A DNA stretch of 46,856 nt, from NCBI GenBank assembly GCA_905479835.1, contig CAJQNZ010000028.1, positions 1 through 46,856 on the forward strand. The letters are read 5' to 3'. The notes beneath the pieces are model-generated. The model saw nothing but the letters and a program-made list of their open reading frames with translations. It ran no database searches and was not told the DNA's origin. The position numbers and the translations under genes are program-made. Numbering within the stretch: position 1 is the stretch's first letter; the number at the start of each line of letters is the position of its first letter. Below, one piece after another: positions 8,208 to 15,377 of this stretch. Origin of the DNA: an uncultured Flavobacteriaceae bacterium (GTDB lineage: Bacteria > Bacteroidota > Bacteroidia > Flavobacteriales > Flavobacteriaceae).

Positions 8208-9767
8208 GTGAAAAGAAAAAACTTACTTTCAAAAATTGAAACTCAAGAGATTTGGGACGTAATCATTATTGGTGGTGGTGCTTCAGGTTTAGGAACTGCA
8301 ATTGAATCTGTAACACGCGGATACAAGACACTTTTACTTGAACAACATGATTTTACCAAAGGCACTTCAAGTCGAAGCACCAAACTTGTACATGGTGGTG
8401 TACGCTATCTATCGCAAGGAAATGTTCCATTGGTTTTTGAAGCATTACGTGAAAGAGGTTTTTTACAAAAAAACGCGCCACATCTAGTATCCAATCTTTC
8501 TTTTCTTATTCCTTCCTATTCTTGGTGGAGTATTCCTTTTTATACAATTGGATTGACAATTTATGATTTATTGGCTTGGCGATTGAGTTTCGGAAGATCC
8601 AAACCTCAATCAAGAACGAAAACGATTGCTCATATTCCTACTATTAAAAAGACCCACTTAAAAGGAAGTGTTTTATATCACGATGGACAATTTGATGATT
8701 CAAGATTGGGGATAAATATGATGCAAACAATTCTTGACAAAGATGGTATTGCATTGAATTACATGAAAGTAACTGGTTTTCAGAAATTGAATAGTAAAAT
8801 TAATGGCGTTCAATGTAAAGATCAAGAAACAGGAAAAGAATATTATATTCAAGGGAAAACAGTGATCAACGCTACAGGAGTATTCGTCAATTCTATTCTT
8901 CAGAAAGACAATCCAAATGCCAAAGACGCAGTTACTGTAAGTCAAGGTGTTCATCTTGTAATAGATCGTGAATTTCTACCTTCAAGTTACGGATTGATGA
9001 TTCCTAAGACCAGAGACGGAAGAGTACTATTTGCCGTTCCATGGCATAACAAAGTTATTCTTGGGACAACAGATGTTGAAAAAGAAGTTTCCTCTTTAGA
9101 ACCTGAAGCAACAAATGATGAAATCGATTTTATATTGGAAACCGCAGGAAGGTTTTTGTCAAAAAAACCGACTCGTAAAGATGTCAAAAGTGTATTTGCA
9201 GGATTACGACCATTGGCAGCGCCACAAAATGAAAATGAATCAACCAAAGAAATTTCTAGAGGTCATAAAATTCATACTTCAGAAGCAGGGCTAATTACCG
9301 TTATTGGAGGGAAATGGACTACCTATAGACAGATGGGTGAAGATGTAATTGACACCATGGAGAAAGAAAATAATAGCCCTAGAACACATTCTTCCACAGA
9401 ATACCTTAAACTTCACGGATATAAAGAGAATGTAGATTTTAACAATCCATTTTATTATTATGGTTCAGACACTGAAAAAATTGAAATTCTTATTGAATCT
9501 GATCCTAGCCTCAAAAAATGGATCAGTGAAGAATTAAAAATTAACAAGGCGCAAGTAGTTTGGGCATTCAGACACGAAATGGCAAGAACAGTTGAAGATG
9601 TATTGGCTAGAAGAACAAGAGCCTTATTCCTCAATGCGAAAGAAAGTATGCGTATTGCACCAGTAGTTGCCAAGTTATTGGCACAAGAATACAACTACGA
9701 TTCAGATTGGGAACAGCAACAAATTGAGCAGTTTAATTCAGTCGCAGAAAAATATCTATTAAAATAA
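8208..9767 (+). CDS. glpD: FAD-dependent glycerol-3-phosphate dehydrogenase
   Basis: A 519-residue enzyme that oxidises glycerol-3-phosphate to dihydroxyacetone phosphate and passes electrons to the quinone pool from the inner face of the membrane. The N-terminal FAD-binding motif [10 protein letters not shown] (about residues 20-29) is followed by the GlpD signatures [15 protein letters not shown] and, later, [10 protein letters not shown]. The C-terminal cap domain (about residues 400-515) is present. Translation probably starts at GTG, 5 nt after the pafA stop, because no ATG lies before the dinucleotide-binding strand. glpT follows after 5 nt. The operon lacks glpK and glpF, so the supply is likely glycerol-3-phosphate rather than glycerol. 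Confidence 0.94.
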   Translation: MKRKNLLSKIETQEIWDVIIIGGGASGLGTAIESVTRGYKTLLLEQHDFTKGTSSRSTKLVHGGVRYLSQGNVPLVFEALRERGFLQKNAPHLVSNLSFLIPSYSWWSIPFYTIGLTIYDLLAWRLSFGRSKPQSRTKTIAHIPTIKKTHLKGSVLYHDGQFDDSRLGINMMQTILDKDGIALNYMKVTGFQKLNSKINGVQCKDQETGKEYYIQGKTVINATGVFVNSILQKDNPNAKDAVTVSQGVHLVIDREFLPSSYGLMIPKTRDGRVLFAVPWHNKVILGTTDVEKEVSSLEPEATNDEIDFILETAGRFLSKKPTRKDVKSVFAGLRPLAAPQNENESTKEISRGHKIHTSEAGLITVIGGKWTTYRQMGEDVIDTMEKENNSPRTHSSTEYLKLHGYKENVDFNNPFYYYGSDTEKIEILIESDPSLKKWISEELKINKAQVVWAFRHEMARTVEDVLARRTRALFLNAKESMRIAPVVAKLLAQEYNYDSDWEQQQIEQFNSVAEKYLLK

Positions 9768-9772
9768 TTCAA

Positions 9773-11116
9773 ATGCCATTTAATTTTTTCAATCCACCAT
9801 CCGATACAACTTCAATGCATGAGGACAACATTGATGCGACGTATAAAAAATTGAGATTACAGGTGTTTTTGGGAATATTCGTTGGATATGCAGGCTATTA
9901 TTTGGTCAGAAAAAACTTCTCATTGGCAATACCAGACTTAATCGAAGAAGGCTTTACCAAAGGACAACTTGGACTAGCACTTTCAGGAGTTTCTATTGCA
10001 TATGGATTGAGTAAATTTTTAATGGGAAATGTTTCCGATCGCAGCGATGCGCGTAAATTCATGCCAATAGGACTTGCCTTTTCAGGGATTATTATGATTG
10101 TAATGGGAGTATTCCCATTTGCCACATCCTCAATCACAATCATGTTTCTTTTACTTCTTTTAAACGGATGGTTTCAAGGAATGGGCTGGCCTCCAAGTGG
10201 TCGTGTAATGGTGCATTGGTTTTCAATAAAAGAAAGAGGCACCAAAATGTCATTATGGAATATTGCACACAATATAGGTGGTGGCTTAATTGGACCATTA
10301 GCAATACTCGGAGTTGCATGGTTTAACGATTGGCATGCAAAATTTTATTTGCCAGGAATAATTGCCCTGTTTATTGCTCTTTTTATTTATTTAATGGTAA
10401 AAGATCGCCCAGAATCTGTTGGATTACCAGCAATTGAAGAATATAAAAAAGACTATCCAGAACATTATTCTCAAGAGACTGATAATGAATCTATTTCTGC
10501 CAAAGAAATATTTACTGAATATATTTTCAAAAACAAATTGTTATGGCTCATCGCAATCGCCAATGCTTTTGTGTATTTGGTAAGATATGGTGTATTAGAT
10601 TGGGCGCCGACCTATTTATCTGAAGAAAAACAATTTTCTATGAACGAAACAGGTTGGGCTTATTTCCTCTACGAATGGGCAGGGATTCCTGGCACATTAT
10701 TGGCCGGATATTTAAGCGATCGATGGTTTAAAGGAAAACGTGCTCCAGTAAGTATTCTATATATGTTATTGGTATTAATTGCTGTTATTATTTACTGGAA
10801 AAATCCTGCGGGAAACCCATTGATTGATAATTTAGCATTGATAGCCATTGGATTTTTAATTTATGGACCTGTAATGTTGATAGGTGTTCATGCCTTGGAT
10901 TTGGTTCCAAAAAAAGCAGCAGGAACTGCTGCAGGATTTACGGGTTTATTCGGTTATCTGGGAGGTGCTCTTATTGCAAATGCTGCTATGGGATATATTG
11001 TCGATAGTTATGGATGGGATGGTGGATTCAACTTATTGATTGTTTCTTGTATTCTTTCAATTGTATTGATAGGATTTACCTGGAAAATTGAAAATAAAAA
11101 AAAATTAAATTCTTGA
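9773..11116 (+). CDS. glpT: Glycerol-3-phosphate transporter (MFS, organophosphate:Pi antiporter family)
   Basis: A 447-residue major-facilitator protein with 12 predicted helices, of the GlpT/UhpT family that exchanges organophosphates for inorganic phosphate. Two arginines match those that bind phosphate in E. coli GlpT: Arg46 in YYLVRKNF and Arg271 in [12 protein letters not shown]. The sequence MGWPPSGR and the [15 protein letters not shown] segment are also family-typical. It lies 5 nt after glpD and 4 nt before glpQ. The substrate is inferred from these residues and from the neighbouring enzymes. Confidence 0.93.
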   Translation: MPFNFFNPPSDTTSMHEDNIDATYKKLRLQVFLGIFVGYAGYYLVRKNFSLAIPDLIEEGFTKGQLGLALSGVSIAYGLSKFLMGNVSDRSDARKFMPIGLAFSGIIMIVMGVFPFATSSITIMFLLLLLNGWFQGMGWPPSGRVMVHWFSIKERGTKMSLWNIAHNIGGGLIGPLAILGVAWFNDWHAKFYLPGIIALFIALFIYLMVKDRPESVGLPAIEEYKKDYPEHYSQETDNESISAKEIFTEYIFKNKLLWLIAIANAFVYLVRYGVLDWAPTYLSEEKQFSMNETGWAYFLYEWAGIPGTLLAGYLSDRWFKGKRAPVSILYMLLVLIAVIIYWKNPAGNPLIDNLALIAIGFLIYGPVMLIGVHALDLVPKKAAGTAAGFTGLFGYLGGALIANAAMGYIVDSYGWDGGFNLLIVSCILSIVLIGFTWKIENKKKLNS

Positions 11117-11120
11117 TTTT

Positions 11121-12260
11121 ATGAAAAATAGTATTGTAATTGTATTCTTTTTTATACTAATAATAGGATGCCAAGAATCTAAAAAAAATGAAATGAAATC
11201 AATAAACACCTTAAGCAAAAGAGCTATAAAAGTGCGCGACTATATGAAGAAAGATATGGTAATTGCACATCGTGGCACAACATATTGGGCACCAGAAGAA
11301 ACAGAAGCAGCGTTTCGATGGGCAAGAAATATCGGTGCCGATTATCTAGAACTAGACTTACAGATGACCAAAGACAATGTTCTGATTGCTTTACATGATG
11401 ATGATTTAAGACGTACAACCAACATTTCTTCTATTTTTACTGATAGAGATTCTCTCCCTACAGCCAATTTTACTTTAAAAGAATTACGAAGTCTTGATGC
11501 AGGTTCATGGTTTAATATTTCAAGACCAGACCAAGCAAAAAAAAGTTTCGAAAATCTTAAAATTATGACTCTACAAGATGTCCTCATGATTGCAGAAGGA
11601 TATCATATAAAAAAAGAGAGTGGTGTTCCTGCCAAAGAGATGGTATCAGGAATATGGACTGGACAATATCTTTATGAAAAAGATCCAAATGACAATGGCA
11701 ATAGGCCTGGAGTTTATGCAGAAACTAAAACGGAACATTTTGAAAAAATATTGGCAGAGGAATTAAAAGAATTAGGGTGGTTAATTACTTCCAATCCTAA
11801 AAAAATAGAAACGTTTCCAAACAAAGTAACTATTGCAAACTCTGAGGCTCGCTTTATCTTACAATCATTCTATCCTGAAAGTATCGTTGAATTGGAAAAA
11901 CATGTCCCTAATGTTCCAAAATGCTTATTGTTATGGAAACCAGATATGAAAGGCGAATTAAAAACGACTTATCAAGAAACAGTAAATTTTGCAGTAAAAA
12001 ACAATGTGCAAATAATTGGTTCTAGTATTGCTGGAGAGCCCAATAATTATGGCGAATTAACTGCCCCATGGATGACAGAAATGATTCATAAGACTGGAAT
12101 GGTTATTCATCCTTATACATTTGACACAGTAGATCAATTGAACAAATATCATAAAAGACTTGATGGTGTGTTTACCAATCGTGCAGATCTTGCCTTAGAA
12201 TTTTATGGAAGAAAAAGCAGTTCTTCTTCAGAAGAAATTTTAAAAGATTTAGGATATTAA
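11121..12260 (+). CDS. glpQ: Glycerophosphodiester phosphodiesterase, predicted lipoprotein
   Basis: A 379-residue GlpQ-type phosphodiesterase that cuts glycerophosphodiesters (deacylated phospholipids) into an alcohol and glycerol-3-phosphate. A signal sequence ends in a lipobox (IIGC, Cys17), placing it in the periplasm or on the outer membrane. The catalytic entry motif AHRGTTYWAPEET (first catalytic His in AHRG) and the metal-site segment LELDLQMTKDNVLIALHD, with Glu, Asp and the second catalytic His, are intact. It is the last gene of the operon, so its product feeds GlpT and GlpD. No clear terminator hairpin follows; repeat-rich DNA begins about 90 nt downstream. Confidence 0.92.
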   Translation: MKNSIVIVFFFILIIGCQESKKNEMKSINTLSKRAIKVRDYMKKDMVIAHRGTTYWAPEETEAAFRWARNIGADYLELDLQMTKDNVLIALHDDDLRRTTNISSIFTDRDSLPTANFTLKELRSLDAGSWFNISRPDQAKKSFENLKIMTLQDVLMIAEGYHIKKESGVPAKEMVSGIWTGQYLYEKDPNDNGNRPGVYAETKTEHFEKILAEELKELGWLITSNPKKIETFPNKVTIANSEARFILQSFYPESIVELEKHVPNVPKCLLLWKPDMKGELKTTYQETVNFAVKNNVQIIGSSIAGEPNNYGELTAPWMTEMIHKTGMVIHPYTFDTVDQLNKYHKRLDGVFTNRADLALEFYGRKSSSSSEEILKDLGY

Positions 12261-12375
12261 TTTGTTAATTCTACTACAGTCTGAAAAAATTAAAGACTTC
12301 TTTAATAAAAATATTGCTTCGCTTTAACTCATAAAAAAATCATAACTTGACGTTGTGGCTTTTGTGTTTCTTACT

Positions 12376-12437
12376 CGCTAACGGCACTTGTTGAAAACTA
12401 GCGCTAGCGATTACATGACATTATAGGACCAGCAGGG
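12376..12437 (+). repeat. Structured hairpin repeat, copy 1
   Basis: Copy 1 of a five-copy family. A GC-rich imperfect hairpin (12376-12409, outer arms CGCTA and TAGCG, inner arms rich in CTAG) is followed by a conserved tail of the pattern TGACATnnTAGGACCAGCAGGG. It is GC-richer than its surroundings. Confidence 0.75.
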
Positions 12438-12442
12438 AGCAC

Positions 12443-12560
12443 GAGAAATTTATAATTTCTATTCATAGAAATCTAAAACACAAAAATATAACGAAATTGC
12501 TACCGCTAGTATTTACTAGTGGACACAAAGTTTGGCACTATAAGTTGTAATGAAAAGACA
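12443..12560 (+). repeat. 118-bp core repeat, copy A
   Basis: A 118-bp segment is repeated at 13746-13863 with only about five mismatches. It contains its own hairpin at 12503-12522 (8-bp stem CCGCTAGT with ACTAGTGG, ATTT loop), which is the inverted relative of the flanking hairpins. Hairpin-repeat copies lie on both sides, giving a composite element of about 260 bp. Confidence 0.85.
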
Positions 12561-12574
12561 TTTTTTTTCTTACT

Positions 12575-12633
12575 CTTACCGCAACTAGTTACAAACTAGC
12601 GGTAGAGATTACGTGACATACTAGCGCCATCAG
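12575..12633 (+). repeat. Structured hairpin repeat, copy 2 (diverged)
   Basis: Copy 2 has a CTCTTACCGC..GCGGTAGAG hairpin at 12573-12606. Its tail TGACATACTAGCGCCATCAG is shared almost exactly with copy 5. Both arms have changed together relative to copies 1 and 3, so that pairing is kept. Confidence 0.7.
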
Positions 12634-12706
12634 AGGCAGTTAGCTTTAATACCTTAAACTAAAAAACTACCTCAATTACTTAAAGTAGTTTCTATATATT
12701 TCTTAT

Positions 12707-12764
12707 CGTTAACGGTACTAGTAAATACTAGCACTAGCGTGTGCGTGACATTCTAGGACCAGGG
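12707..12764 (+). repeat. Structured hairpin repeat, copy 3
   Basis: The hairpin at 12707-12739 has arms around an AAAT loop (ACTAGTAAATACTAG centre), followed by the conserved TGACATTCTAGGACCAG tail. It lies about 30 nt beyond the stop codon of the minus-strand toxin gene. Confidence 0.75.
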
Positions 12765-12795
12765 ATGTTGCTACTTTTTTATGTTAAAGAACTTA

Positions 12796-13104
12796 TTACT
12801 TTTTTAAAACTTTTATCAACTTTTTAATACTTTGATTATTATCCCAAAAAGCTGTAATCACAATTTTATCATCTACTATTCTATAGAAAATGCTATAGTG
12901 TTCTAACAAAACTACACGATGATTTCCATATTCTGAAATTCTACCCATTTCTGAAAATGAAAGTATCAACTTAGTTCTTTCGTTAATTACTTTCAGTAAT
13001 CGTTTAGAATACTCTGTACTTTTATTTCTCTTATTCCAATACTTAAAAATGTGATTACGTTGTGTTAATGCTGTAAGTGTCCAACGCAATGTTAGTTTAT
13101 CCAT
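12796..13104 (-). CDS. Type II toxin, RelE/ParE family
   Basis: A 102-residue basic protein with the RelE/ParE layout. An N-terminal helical segment (LTALTQRNHIFKYWNKRN) is followed by the beta-sheet core, with GNHRVVLLEHYSIFYRIVDD and the terminal strand IVITAFWDNNQ. In this superfamily, members either cut mRNA on the ribosome or poison DNA gyrase. The sequence here cannot decide between them. It overlaps the upstream antitoxin gene by 13 nt, the usual antitoxin-first order. Hairpin-repeat copy 3 lies just downstream. The toxin appears intact. Confidence 0.82.
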   Translation of the reverse strand: MDKLTLRWTLTALTQRNHIFKYWNKRNKSTEYSKRLLKVINERTKLILSFSEMGRISEYGNHRVVLLEHYSIFYRIVDDKIVITAFWDNNQSIKKLIKVLKK

Positions 13105-13322
13105 TCAGCATCCATTTTGTCAATTTCAGACTGTGATATTAAATCTCCATTTTCTATATCAGCATCACTCATTTTTAGCATTTCTATTTGCTCTTTAGTC
13201 AATGAAGTAGATGTTTCATTATTAGAAGATAGTATTTTATTGAATGCTGATAATAATTCTTCATTCTTAATAGAAAGAATTTTATCTATTATACTGTGTC
13301 TTATTTGTTCAATCTGTGCCAT
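13092..13322 (-). CDS. Antitoxin of the RelE/ParE pair
   Basis: A 76-residue acidic protein that starts at an ATG giving MAQIEQIRHSIIDKIL. A longer open frame extends 14 codons upstream, but that extension is hydrophobic and contains the likely promoter region, so the internal start is preferred. The C-terminal half (SDADIENGDLISQSEIDKMDAEW) resembles the flexible toxin-binding tails common in flavobacterial antitoxins of this type. It should bind and neutralise the adjacent toxin and repress the pair. Its DNA-binding fold is not obvious from sequence. The toxin gene overlaps its last 13 nt. Confidence 0.72.
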   Translation of the reverse strand: MAQIEQIRHSIIDKILSIKNEELLSAFNKILSSNNETSTSLTKEQIEMLKMSDADIENGDLISQSEIDKMDAEWIN

Positions 13323-13364
13323 AACTATATTTATTATACTGTAAATATACGAAAAGTACATCAA

Positions 13365-13677
13365 TTATCATTCCTAATTATTTAACCCACCTACTATTTT
13401 CAGTAGCTAAAAAACTATTTTTCTATTCAATTAATTAGAAAGGAAAGTATTTATTCACTTCTTTCGTTAAACCTTTAATGTCCTTAACTATAAACTTTTC
13501 TGTAGAAAAATATATGTATGTCCACTTGAATATTGTGCTTTTCTTAAATCGTATTCTTTGACCCAATTATAAATTACTGATGCTCTTAATTGATACAAAC
13601 CCTCAAACCCATACACTTCTTTTTTTTTAGTTTCTTTACTAATGATTGAAATAGATTTTGAAATGCATTATTTCCAT
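13365..13677. other. Stretch between the antitoxin and hairpin copy 4
   Basis: No intact gene is present. About 70 nt of AT-rich DNA precede the frameshifted recombinase remnant (13435-13677), which fills the rest. Confidence 0.6.
13435..13677 (-). pseudogene. Frameshifted C-terminal remnant of a tyrosine recombinase/integrase
   Basis: Three frames on the minus strand join into the end of a Bacteroidota tyrosine recombinase. The pieces are SDGNNAFQNLFQSLVKKLKK, then GLYQLRASVIYNWVKEYDLR with KAQYSSGHTYI, then STEKFIVKDIKGLTKEVNKY ending at a TAA (13435-13437). The LRAS arginine and the GH(T)Y element match the conserved Arg and His of the catalytic box. The usual GHRYVSSTE region is interrupted. 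The first shift is in the A9 run near 13620-13628, the second near the T5 run at about 13508-13512. The N-terminal three quarters are missing, and similarity begins exactly at the edge of hairpin copy 4. It is clearly dead and points to a past mobile element. Confidence 0.75.
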
Positions 13678-13740
13678 CGCTACCGGCACTTGTTGAAAAC
13701 TAGCGCTAGCGGTTGCGAGACATACCTGGACGAGCAGGGA
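13678..13740 (+). repeat. Structured hairpin repeat, copy 4
   Basis: The hairpin at 13678-13711 is nearly identical to copy 1 (a single change, CGCTAC for CGCTAA, in the first arm), followed by the conserved tail ending in GAGCAGGGA. It abuts the recombinase remnant on one side and core copy B on the other. Confidence 0.75.
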
Positions 13741-13745
13741 ACTGA

Positions 13746-13863
13746 GAGAAATTTATAATTTCAACTCATAGAAATCTAAAGCACAAAAATATAACGAAAT
13801 TGCTACCGCTAGTATTTACTAGTGGACACAAAGTTTGGCACTATAGATTGTAATGAAAAGACA
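13746..13863 (+). repeat. 118-bp core repeat, copy B
   Basis: The second copy of the 118-bp core, about 96% identical to 12443-12560 and in the same orientation. It carries the internal hairpin at 13806-13825 and is again flanked by hairpin copies on both sides. Confidence 0.85.
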
Positions 13864-13880
13864 ATTTTTGTTTTCTTACT

Positions 13881-13972
13881 CGCTAACGGTACTAGTAAAT
13901 ACTAACACTAGCGGTTGCGTGACATACTAGCGCCATCAGGGGATTAGATGACATTCTAGAACCAGCAGGGGA
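13881..13972 (+). repeat. Structured hairpin repeat, copy 5, with a duplicated tail
   Basis: The hairpin at 13881-13913 resembles copy 3. Two tails follow: TGACATACTAGCGCCATCAG, and then a second TGACATTCTAGAACCAGCAG, each followed by GGGATTAG. The end of the repeat overlaps the 3' end of the 121-residue gene on the minus strand. Confidence 0.75.
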
Positions 13973-14301
13973 TTAGACCTAACATCCTCTAACTCCTTTC
14001 TTTTTCTTTCTACCCATTTTAAACAAGCAATGTTATTGTAAATGTTTGGCTCTAATAATTGTTTCGTGTTTAACTTTTTATCGTCAACACCTTTTTCATA
14101 GATATAATTAAAAGTCTCATCTTCCTTCTCAATAAAAGGAACTATATATTTATTGATTAGTCCTTGTATGTCTGAACTATTAAAAATTGAATTTAAATTC
14201 TCTAAGTCTTCAATTGCACACTGCTTAGAATGCTTTTGATACTCTTTGTAAGTGCTTTTAGTAGTAAGCAGTATTAGTTTTGCTCTTTCATCTACATTCA
14301 T
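13936..14301 (-). CDS. Hypothetical protein whose C-terminus is encoded by repeat DNA
   Basis: A 121-residue, charged, mostly helical protein with no signal peptide or membrane segment. I do not recognise the family. Residues up to about 105 (WVERKRKELEDV) look like ordinary coding sequence. The last ~14 residues are translated from the tail of hairpin copy 5, so the original gene was probably truncated, or its stop replaced, when the repeat arrived. It is transcribed on the minus strand like the toxin-antitoxin pair, and in both cases a hairpin repeat sits at the 3' end. The 208 nt upstream contain the terminator of the RHS unit. Confidence 0.5.
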   Translation of the reverse strand: MNVDERAKLILLTTKSTYKEYQKHSKQCAIEDLENLNSIFNSSDIQGLINKYIVPFIEKEDETFNYIYEKGVDDKKLNTKQLLEPNIYNNIACLKWVERKRKELEDVRSNPLLVLECHLIP

Positions 14302-14465
14302 TTTGGGTAGTTTTATGTAAATATAAGAAATAAAGAAACCAAAGAAAGAGAAGTAATGTATTCAGATAAATCCTATTTCACCCCCTTCATTCTCACCCTC
14401 CCCATATCTATCTCCAACAACACATTATCCTTTCGCAAACTAATGCTTTGATACCTAAAAAGTAA

Positions 14466-14493
14466 AAACCACAACTGTTTAAAATTGTGGTTT
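14466..14493 (-). terminator. Rho-independent terminator after the RHS-module genes
   Basis: A 9-bp stem AAACCACAA / TTGTGGTTT with a 10-nt loop is followed on the minus strand by a T-rich run. It lies 17 nt after the stop of the 162-residue gene and so closes the three-gene RHS unit. Confidence 0.7.
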
Positions 14494-14509
14494 GGGTGCG
14501 GGTGGTTGA

Positions 14510-14998
14510 TTATTTATCAATTTTTATATCAACATCATTATGTTGTTTTGTGTTGTTTTTTAACACAATGAATTCTTTAAACTCATTAATAAATCTTAAT
14601 AATTTACCATCATCAAAATTTTCTATGCCTCCAATGTCGATATAATTTGTTGTATTTGAAACCCTATAACCATTTTTAAAGCTATTTTTTATAAAAATAT
14701 CTCTATTCTTTATTGATAAGATTCTTAAAGTTTTATTTCCTTCACTTTTATTAATAAAAATTCCTTCAGGATGTATATCTTTTATTCTTATTTGATAAGA
14801 TTCCAATAGAATATTATTATTTGATAATTCAAAAAGTAAAGTTTCTTTCTGTTTTAAATAATTTAATTTAAATTGAATATTCTTATTTGAAAGGTTCTTA
14901 AAAGATATTTGATACTCGTCATTTACATTTTTCTCTTGACTATAACAATTTATTGAAATCAAAAGAGTAAATATTGAAATAAGTAAAAATCTACACAT
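14510..14998 (-). CDS. Hypothetical exported protein, last gene of the RHS unit
   Basis: A 162-residue protein with a signal peptide (hydrophobic residues 4-20, ending CYSQ), followed by a Lys/Asn/Ile-rich, beta-strand-like soluble domain. No known domain is recognised. It overlaps the preceding 128-residue gene by 8 nt, so the two are probably translated together. Being directly behind an RHS toxin-like gene, it could be a periplasmic immunity protein, but this is inferred from position alone. A terminator follows. It is very AT-rich, more so than neighbouring housekeeping genes, as is common for acquired immunity genes. Confidence 0.5.
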   Translation of the reverse strand: MCRFLLISIFTLLISINCYSQEKNVNDEYQISFKNLSNKNIQFKLNYLKQKETLLFELSNNNILLESYQIRIKDIHPEGIFINKSEGNKTLRILSIKNRDIFIKNSFKNGYRVSNTTNYIDIGGIENFDDGKLLRFINEFKEFIVLKNNTKQHNDVDIKIDK

Positions 14999-15377
14999 AA
15001 TAATTATTGAATTTTTTTATTGCTTTCCTCTCAATGTTCATAACAATTCCAGCTATTATAAATGGTATGATAATAACTAAACCAAAGATAAAAAATACTC
15101 CTCTAAAATTTAAAAGGAAATTATCATCCCAAAAGTAGTTATATACTATATATCCTAAAAACAGAGAAATTAATATAGCAAAAATATAAAGTAATTTTAT
15201 ATAGTTACTTTCAACTGCCTTAATATTGTTTGGTGTTATTTTGTTTTCGTGATTACAATTCAAACATTTTTTTACTATAGATGATTCATAAACTAAATAA
15301 TATTGTCCTCTATCTTTTATTTTTAATTTAGTATTATTTACACTTTTACACTTTTCACATTTATAGGTTAACATCAT
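14991..15377 (-). CDS. Hypothetical two-helix membrane protein with a Cys-rich N-terminus
   Basis: A 128-residue protein with two CxxC pairs near the N-terminus (CEKC and CLNC, ~30 residues apart), which look like a small zinc ribbon. Two membrane helices follow at about residues 60-80 and 90-113. Its start overlaps the stop of the RHS gene (4 nt) and its end overlaps the next gene by 8 nt. Position and overlap suggest that it protects the producer against the RHS C-terminal domain. No sequence match to a named immunity family is claimed. Confidence 0.5.
   Translation of the reverse strand: MMLTYKCEKCKSVNNTKLKIKDRGQYYLVYESSIVKKCLNCNHENKITPNNIKAVESNYIKLLYIFAILISLFLGYIVYNYFWDDNFLLNFRGVFFIFGLVIIIPFIIAGIVMNIERKAIKKFNNYYV

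Larger units (their letters stand above)
12261..12795. other. Gene-free stretch made largely of hairpin repeats
   Basis: No gene is visible here. After ~90 nt of AT-rich DNA the stretch holds hairpin copies at 12376-12409, 12575-12606 and 12707-12739 plus one 118-bp core repeat, described separately. The interval 12640-12700 shows nothing recognisable. Confidence 0.7.

Noticed and set aside
13323-13364. 14-codon N-terminal extension of the antitoxin
   Set aside because: The extension is hydrophobic and AT-rich and probably holds the promoter. The internal Met start gives a typical antitoxin.
12376-13972. Hairpin repeats as classical integron attC sites
   Set aside because: The outer boxes do not match the RYYYAAC / GTTRRRY consensus, and no intact integron integrase is present. 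Only a looser cassette-like analogy is kept as a hypothesis.
12376-13972. CRISPR array
   Set aside because: Copy spacing is irregular (about 30 to 950 nt), copies are imperfect, and there are no cas genes in the window.
14373-14515. 47-codon open frame on the minus strand ahead of the 121-residue gene
   Set aside because: It has no start codon and runs through the terminator hairpin. It was judged to be chance or an unrecognisable relic.
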